64,000 bases of DNA from Diadema setosum (lineage: Eukaryota; Echinodermata; Echinoidea; Diadematoida; Diadematidae), in the NCBI RefSeq assembly GCF_964275005.1, contig NC_092686.1, forward strand, positions 48,657,627 through 48,721,626, read 5' to 3'. Positions 62,701-64,000 of this stretch are shown here, piece by piece; the stretch's first letter is position 1; each line of letters opens with the position of its first letter. Below the pieces are notes generated by a model. That model was not told the origin of the DNA. It saw only the letters and a program-made list of their open reading frames with translations, and ran no database searches. The translations under genes and the position numbers were made by a program.

Positions 62701-63631
62701 AAATAAAGAATGAATGGGAAGTATGAACATCTTTAGCTACATGATAATGTTACAGCATGTTTCAGTCTGTTGTGCTATAGAAGGGAAAATAGGAATATAT
62801 CAAAAAGTTTGATTCTGTTATGACGATTTGTAGTGATTGTATGGTTTCCCTTCCCCCCATCAGGAATTCACTCAGCTGTTATTATCACACCATGCTGAAG
62901 GAACTGGTCTCCAATGTCCAGCATCTTCAGCCATCTCTACAGTCATCAGCTGATGACCAGGGAGAAGTCTTTGACCGCTGGAGGTCTGCGGTCAAGGTCT
63001 TTGGAGGTCTGGTTGGCATCATCAAGGCTTTTGATATGAGGACCAACTTAAAGTCACTCCTAAAGGTAGACTCATCACAATGTGTCTCAAGTCTTGTTTG
63101 TATGCTGGTGTCATTTAGCTGCATTCAGTGAGGTAATGGTCTTTGACTCATGAATCATAGATATATTTGTTTGTTTGATTTTGTTGTTTTTCCTTGCACC
63201 TGTTTATGTATTACAGGATAAACCTTTGACACCTTCAACTCTAGTAGCACCATAGATGACACACGGTAGTTATACAGTGTTGCCTGATGTTAACCTTATT
63301 GCTATGATTTTTATTGTGAAATTTGTAGAAACTATAAGTCATTGAAGTGATGAATAAATACCAATTACTGGACTTCAGTGGAGAGTTGTATATAGCTGTA
63401 TTTAGTTGGATTTTTCCCCACTTATGTGTAAAGTATGCTGAGATGGCATAACATTTCTTTTCCTGACGCCCTCCTTCCCAGTATGGGCGTGTCTTCCTGG
63501 AAGTTTTCCTCCGACAGGGAATGCCCCTCATGGATAAGTTGTTCAGGACACAGAGGGATGATGTTCAGTCGCTGCTGAAAATATTGCAGCAGGGTACGAG
63601 ATCTCTGCAGCATGTGTGCAGTCACTCCAAG
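23111..63631 (+). CDS. FANCD2: Fanconi anemia group D2 protein (FANCD2), 34 coding exons, 3' end beyond window
   Basis: FANCD2 is a large helical-repeat nuclear protein that pairs with FANCI, clamps DNA and is monoubiquitinated by FANCL/UBE2T in interstrand-crosslink repair. Exons: 23111-23189, 25650-25784, 26964-27031, 27485-27537, 28808-28855, 29479-29539, 30129-30184, 30534-30621, 38602-38726, 40609-40696, 41642-41746, 42440-42531, 43527-43632, 44412-44588, 44938-45072, 46151-46282, 47799-47906, 48499-48608, 49391-49571, 50346-50422, 50912-51055, 51437-51653, 52390-52498, 53366-53498, 54043-54310, 55308-55421, 56456-56584, 57410-57528, 58234-58347, 59075-59202, 60250-60349, 62065-62187, 62864-63065, 63482-63631. 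All phases agree: 4,074 nt, 1,358 codons, no internal stop. Every intron is GT-AG except intron 8 (GC-AG). The length matches the human protein up to the same point, so no exon appears to be missing. The last one or more exons lie past 64000. Confidence 0.96.
23450..24950 (-). mobile_element. LINE fragment (endonuclease-reverse-transcriptase type) in FANCD2 intron 1
   Basis: The minus strand encodes, from right to left, [20 protein letters not shown] (24.8 kb), the fingers and palm of a reverse transcriptase ([37 protein letters not shown]), the catalytic YADD near 24081-24095, [12 protein letters not shown], and the C-terminal [18 protein letters not shown] and [12 protein letters not shown]. 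At least two frame changes separate the pieces, so it is dead. No endonuclease domain is visible, so it is 5'-truncated. It is antisense to FANCD2. The clade is probably RTE/I-like, of the kind often labelled endonuclease-reverse transcriptase. Confidence 0.85.
25881..26165. mobile_element. MITE with 22-bp inverted ends in FANCD2 intron 2
   Basis: The left end (25881-25902, core ATGGGTTAGCCAAAT) and the inverted right end (26144-26165) agree at 20 of 22 positions. The interior has a CCCATGGG-containing inverted pair. It is non-coding. Confidence 0.65.
26169..26319. mobile_element. Fold-back MITE in FANCD2 intron 2
   Basis: Perfect 10-bp inverted ends (AGATGATGAC / GTCATCATCT) enclose an internal stem, GGGTTTGAAATGCTATT paired with AATAGCATTTCAAACCC. 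The element starts three bases after the preceding MITE. Confidence 0.6.
26334..26496. mobile_element. hAT-like MITE in FANCD2 intron 2
   Basis: The element opens CAGGGCTCGACACTAAC and closes GTTAGTGTGGAGCCCTG. It is flanked by GTTATAT on both sides (26327-26333 and 26497-26503). The CAGGG terminus and the 7- to 8-bp duplication fit hAT elements. GGCCACCAAAA is repeated inside in both orientations. Confidence 0.7.
26511..26549. repeat. (GT)n microsatellite
   Basis: Nearly pure GT repeat, 15 bases after the hAT-like element. Confidence 0.9.
30883..32237 (+). mobile_element. Helentron/HINE-like element, copy A (TATGCCTCCGCC family)
   Basis: It begins TATGCCTCCGCCACGAAG, followed by a (GTCC)n run at about 30929-31000. 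Three tandem units of about 153 bp (31008-31460) each hold GTTTACGCGATAACT, AAACTTGG and clustered AGGTCA. The 3' end has the inverted subterminal repeat ATGGTGGAGGTAT, a degraded hairpin and ...ATTTCTAG, then T. It is the most diverged of three copies (see 37320-38288 and 60433-61447). The classification is inferred from structure: subterminal inverted repeats, 5' microsatellite, 3' stem-loop, T/T target. Confidence 0.6.
32446..32470. repeat. (CA)n microsatellite
   Basis: Pure CA repeat in FANCD2 intron 8. Confidence 0.9.
32756..33030. repeat. (ATTCATAT)n-type tandem repeat
   Basis: About 270 bases of 8-base units (TATTCATA) with occasional ATAATCAT variants. Several long open frames across it are artefacts of the repeat. 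Confidence 0.95.
33130..33360. repeat. GGGCCC-rich low-complexity island
   Basis: About 230 bases made almost entirely of short permuted blocks such as GGGCCCAGGCCC, AGCCCAAGTGGGCCC and AAGGCCGGGCC. It is far more GC-rich than the flanking sequence. Self-complementary GGGCCC/GGCC cores recur every 10-30 bases. Confidence 0.85.
33383..33608 (+). repeat. Tandem duplication of a 113-bp unit
   Basis: CAGTCATGAC...ACTAACTATACA occurs at 33383-33495 and again at 33496-33608 with only a few differences. Each unit holds smaller internal repeats of CATATTATGTAA.TACACTGT. Confidence 0.85.
34330..34440 (+). repeat. Dispersed repeat related to 51975-52195
   Basis: CGCAAA..., A(A)AATAT.AACTCCTGAT and TGT.TTCA...CTCCATGA-type blocks appear in the same order here and at 52030-52150. 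This indicates a shared, diverged repeat family with 'CGCGAAA'-type motifs. Confidence 0.45.
34891..35392 (+). mobile_element. Helentron/HINE-like element, copy E (TACCTCCGCC family)
   Basis: It begins TTACCTCCGCCCAGGGGGAAGG, followed by a (GTTT)n run and AAATAACTCAAAAAGTAGG...GATGAAACTTG. The 3' part has TTGGCGGAGGT (inverse of the start), the hairpin GCGCTCTCAGAGTGC, and ends CTGTAG before TTT. The plan is the same as the TATGCCTCCGCC family, with a different core sequence. Confidence 0.55.
35542..36445. mobile_element. pogo/Tigger-like non-autonomous TIR element
   Basis: It opens CAGTTGAACCTCTCGTATCC and closes with GAGAGGTTCAACTG, with TA on both sides (35540-35541 and 36446-36447). This is close to the classic pogo/Tigger terminal repeat. 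Both ends carry a second TCCGGATAAGGG-type copy. The 904-bp interior has no recognisable transposase. Confidence 0.8.
36511..36606. repeat. Compound trinucleotide microsatellite
   Basis: (ATT)n passes into (AGT)n, then GATAAT repeats. Confidence 0.9.
37049..37319 (+). mobile_element. Partial element of a related family, copy F (TATCCCCCGAAC)
   Basis: It begins TATCCCCCGAACAGAGTTC with a short stem (CCGAAC/GTTCGG), then ATCTTCAAATTTGGCATGAAGG, which resembles the AAACTTGG motif of the other families. It runs straight into copy B and lacks its own 3' end, so it is truncated or was interrupted there. Confidence 0.4.
37320..38288 (+). mobile_element. Helentron/HINE-like element, copy B (TATGCCTCCGCC family)
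   Basis: It begins TATGCCTCCGCCAACGAAG, has a short CCGTCCGTCC run, tandem AGGTCA-bearing core units, the inverted 3' repeat TGGCGGAGGCATA, the hairpin GTCGCTGTAGCGA, and ends ATCTAG before TTT. It is very similar to copy C at 60433-61447 along its whole length. Confidence 0.65.
38602..48608 (+). CDS. FANCD2: FANCD2 exons 9-18, central solenoid with the ubiquitination site
   Basis: These exons encode residues 197-588. Recognisable blocks are [16 protein letters not shown] and [17 protein letters not shown] (exon 9), [13 protein letters not shown] (10), [18 protein letters not shown] (11), a Ser/Thr-rich insert (12), [20 protein letters not shown] (13), [19 protein letters not shown] and [19 protein letters not shown] (14), [17 protein letters not shown] (15), [20 protein letters not shown] (16) and [18 protein letters not shown] (17). 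Exon 18 carries [18 protein letters not shown] with the acceptor lysine. SQVKKLF sits where human FANCD2 has the QQIRKLFY segment reported as a PCNA-binding motif, but here it is only partly conserved. Confidence 0.95.
39060..39944 (+). mobile_element. Helentron/HINE-like element, copy D (TATACCCCCGCC family) with tandem core
   Basis: It begins TTATACCCCCGCCAAACGAAG, followed by a GGTCGGGC-type microsatellite (39108-39172). Four tandem units of about 160 bp each carry TTGCGTCGCGAACTACTTCC-like, AAACTTGG.ACAGATGTG and GTTGCCATGGTAAC blocks. The 3' end has GTTTGGCGGGGGTATAA, the hairpin AGTCGCTGTAGCGACA and TTTCTAG before TTT. The terminal 25 bases match those of copies B and C although the core differs. 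It lies in FANCD2 intron 9. Confidence 0.65.
40110..40489. mobile_element. Long-hairpin MITE flanked by TTAA
   Basis: TTAA, then AGGGATAGTACAGTTTTGGTT at the left; AACCAGAACTGTACGATCCCT, then TTAA at the right. The two arms remain complementary into the centre, which is a perfect palindrome around GTGTGGGTCCCACAC near 40300-40315. It is 380 bp long in FANCD2 intron 9. Confidence 0.75.
45090..45860. mobile_element. piggyBac-like MITE in FANCD2 intron 15
   Basis: It is flanked by TTAA at 45086-45089 and 45861-45864. The left end is CCCTAAAAGGGCCGGG and the inverted right end CCCTAAAGGGGCCGGG. Poly-G/poly-C tracts and a GGAATCCGCCCC block lie just inside each terminus. The 771-bp interior is non-coding. 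It starts 17 bases after the exon 15 donor. Confidence 0.8.
46418..47288. mobile_element. Fold-back element made of AAGCAATTGCTT palindromes
   Basis: Perfect 21-bp terminal inverted repeats (core TGGGCCGAATGCATAAA; 46418-46438 and 47268-47288) enclose two arms of about 200 bp. The arms are filled with copies of the palindrome (A)GCAATTGCTT and related AAGCAAAAGC and GCTAGC units, with a unique centre of about 450 bases. It lies in FANCD2 intron 16. No coding sequence. Confidence 0.75.
48553..48555 (+). other. FANCD2: Codon for K571, the expected monoubiquitination lysine
   Basis: AAG within [17 protein letters not shown]. Human FANCD2 has SSTVFKYKLIGIIGAVTM, with K561 as the third residue of KYK. 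The spacing from the N terminus (571 versus 561) and both flanks support equivalence. Ubiquitin attachment here by FANCL/UBE2T locks the FANCD2-FANCI clamp on DNA in vertebrates. Conservation suggests that the pathway works the same way in this animal. Confidence 0.85.
49391..55421 (+). CDS. FANCD2: FANCD2 exons 19-26, C-terminal half of solenoid and basic linker
   Basis: These exons encode residues 589 to about 1003. Key blocks are [20 protein letters not shown] (exon 19), [16 protein letters not shown] (20), [17 protein letters not shown] (21), [20 protein letters not shown] and [15 protein letters not shown] (22), [20 protein letters not shown] (23), [17 protein letters not shown] followed by a Ser/Lys-rich basic stretch (24), an acidic/polar linker leading to [20 protein letters not shown] and DTEMNTK (25), and [18 protein letters not shown] (26). 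Each has a clear human counterpart in the same order. The linker in exons 24-25 is rich in KKGKKSK-type basic runs, as in vertebrates, and could act in nuclear localisation. Confidence 0.95.
51975..52195 (+). repeat. Dispersed repeat with CGCGAAA/TACAGTA motifs
   Basis: AT-rich segment with TTTTCGTGAATTTTTC near the left and CTCGCTAAATATATGACATG followed by TACAGTAA at the right. It resembles the element at 55775-55989 in its ends and the segment at 34330-34440 in its centre. Confidence 0.4.
52519..52685 (+). repeat. Minisatellite (GAGACCAGTCCTCCCGAGGG-like) after FANCD2 exon 23
   Basis: Seven or more imperfect units of about 20 bases built on GAGACCAGTC with intervening CTCC.GAGGGA. They begin about 20 bases after the exon 23 donor. 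The last unit is followed by an inverted GAGACTGGTCTC. Confidence 0.85.
53516..53600. mobile_element. Short TTAA-flanked MITE
   Basis: TTAA then CCCGTTGAGGACG at the left; GTCTTCAATGAG then TTAA at the right. The ends are imperfect inverted repeats. 85 bp, piggyBac-type target, in FANCD2 intron 24. Confidence 0.65.
55775..55989. mobile_element. MITE with TACTGTAAAAGT ends
   Basis: A perfect 12-bp inverted repeat, TACTGTAAAAGT / ACTTTTACAGTA, encloses 190 bases with several TTTTCGC and GCGCGAAAAT motifs on opposite arms. It lies in FANCD2 intron 26. Confidence 0.75.
56456..63631 (+). CDS. FANCD2: FANCD2 exons 27-34, C-terminal region (incomplete)
   Basis: These exons encode residues from about 1004 to 1358. 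Blocks are [17 protein letters not shown] (exon 27), [16 protein letters not shown] (28), [20 protein letters not shown] (29), [17 protein letters not shown] (30), [20 protein letters not shown] (31), [15 protein letters not shown] (32), [17 protein letters not shown] (33) and [19 protein letters not shown] with [11 protein letters not shown] (34). The last aligns with human 'YGRLFVEAFLKQCMPLLD' and 'HLCGHSK'. The donor GTAAGG at 63632 shows that the protein continues on exons outside the window, including the acidic C-terminal tail. Confidence 0.95.
56754..56927. repeat. Inverted-end repeat with degenerate CCTAA core
   Basis: AGGACAACTGCCCCC at the left and GGGGGTAATTGTCCT at the right are inverted copies. 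The interior reads as a degenerate run of CCCTAA, CCTAATTC and TAACC units, telomere-like but irregular. It lies in FANCD2 intron 27 after a C/A homopolymer pair. Confidence 0.55.
59844..60028. mobile_element. Short TIR element (pogo/mariner-like MITE), copy 3 of 3, inverted
   Basis: TA then CAGTGGACTCCTGTTATAAC at the left; GGGAGTGCACTG then TA at the right. The interior is the reverse complement of 7211-7398 and 16075-16260. It lies in FANCD2 intron 30. Confidence 0.8.
60433..61447 (+). mobile_element. Helentron/HINE-like element, copy C (TATGCCTCCGCC family)
   Basis: It begins TATGCCTCCGCCAACGAAG, then a (GTCC)n/GTACGTCC run, a core with four AGGTCA clusters, TATGGCGGAGGCATA, the perfect hairpin GTCGCCGTAGCGAC and ATTTCTAG before TTT. 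It is nearly collinear with copy B, so both are relatively recent compared with copy A. It lies in FANCD2 intron 31. Confidence 0.65.
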
Positions 63632-63678
63632 GTAAGGCATTTATTATACCAACATATGAAGGATCTGCTAATAGGCAC

Positions 63679-63685
<7 letters not shown>

Positions 63686-63728
<43 letters not shown>
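63686..63728. repeat. (TA)n microsatellite
   Basis: Pure TA repeat just after FANCD2 exon 34. Confidence 0.9.
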
Positions 63729-63731
<3 letters not shown>

Positions 63732-64000
63732 ATTATGTAATGTATGATGTAGGACAAATTTAGATATATATCATTATCTAAAATTGTACTTCTATCTCCA
63801 GATTTGAACCAAGAACCTTGAGTGCTAATTAGATAAAACGTTGGTCATCATACATGACAAATACCAATCAGCAGACTTGAATGACTTTTTTTCCCCTTTG
63901 TTTTTTATAGTAACATCTATATTCCCCAGAATGTACATCTTAAGATATTGCAAAATTTACTTTGCAAAATGGCATTATGACTGTGAATGCTGTATGTGGA

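Noticed and set aside
1-64000. tRNA or rRNA genes.
   Set aside because: No convincing cloverleaf with A/B boxes or rRNA core sequence was seen by eye; a covariance-model scan would decide.

Overview
The window is animal nuclear DNA. It is AT-rich, its genes are cut into many short exons with GT-AG introns, and it is crowded with non-LTR, BEL/Pao and TIR-type repeats. The repeat mix (CR1/Jockey-like LINEs, a BEL/Pao element, and dispersed repeats opening with TATGCCTCCGCC or TATACCCCCGCC) fits a marine invertebrate. An echinoderm or similar deuterostome is my best guess, but nothing here fixes the species.

Layout. Positions 1-2790 hold a decayed LINE. A minus-strand exon at 3475-4296 looks like the start of a type II membrane or secreted glycoprotein gene whose remainder lies off the left edge. 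Positions 4800-8190 are largely anonymous, with two TIR elements. A complete but broken BEL/Pao LTR retrotransposon fills 8193-15231; its 5-bp target duplication (GTGAA) is intact. After more anonymous sequence and two TIR elements comes CDPF1 (minus, 17923-20526), a small cysteine-rich DPF-motif protein in four coding exons.

From 23111 to the right edge the window is one gene, FANCD2 (plus strand). I can place 34 consecutive coding exons whose phases all agree (4,074 nt, 1,358 codons). They cover the protein from its initiator Met to the segment matching human residues just after 'HLCGHSK'; the C-terminal exons lie beyond 64000. FANCD2 is the monoubiquitinated partner of FANCI in interstrand-crosslink repair, and the acceptor lysine (human K561) is conserved as K571 in the KYK motif of exon 18. 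Intron 8 (30622-38601) has a GC-AG boundary and is the main repeat trap.

CDPF1 and FANCD2 are head to head, 2.6 kb between start codons, with CpG-rich patches and an E2F-type motif between them.

The most unusual material is in the FANCD2 introns. Six elements of several sequence families share one plan: 5' subterminal inverted repeat, microsatellite, tandem core, matching 3' repeat, small hairpin, end in CTAG or CTGTAG at a T/T junction. This is the layout of non-autonomous Helentron/HINE elements. One family carries dense AGGTCA direct repeats (nuclear-receptor DR1 sites). Another carries four evenly spaced perfect RFX X-box palindromes. Other finds are a fold-back element built from AAGCAATTGCTT palindromes, TTAA-flanked piggyBac-like MITEs, a pogo-like TIR element, a GGGCCC-rich island and a long-hairpin MITE.
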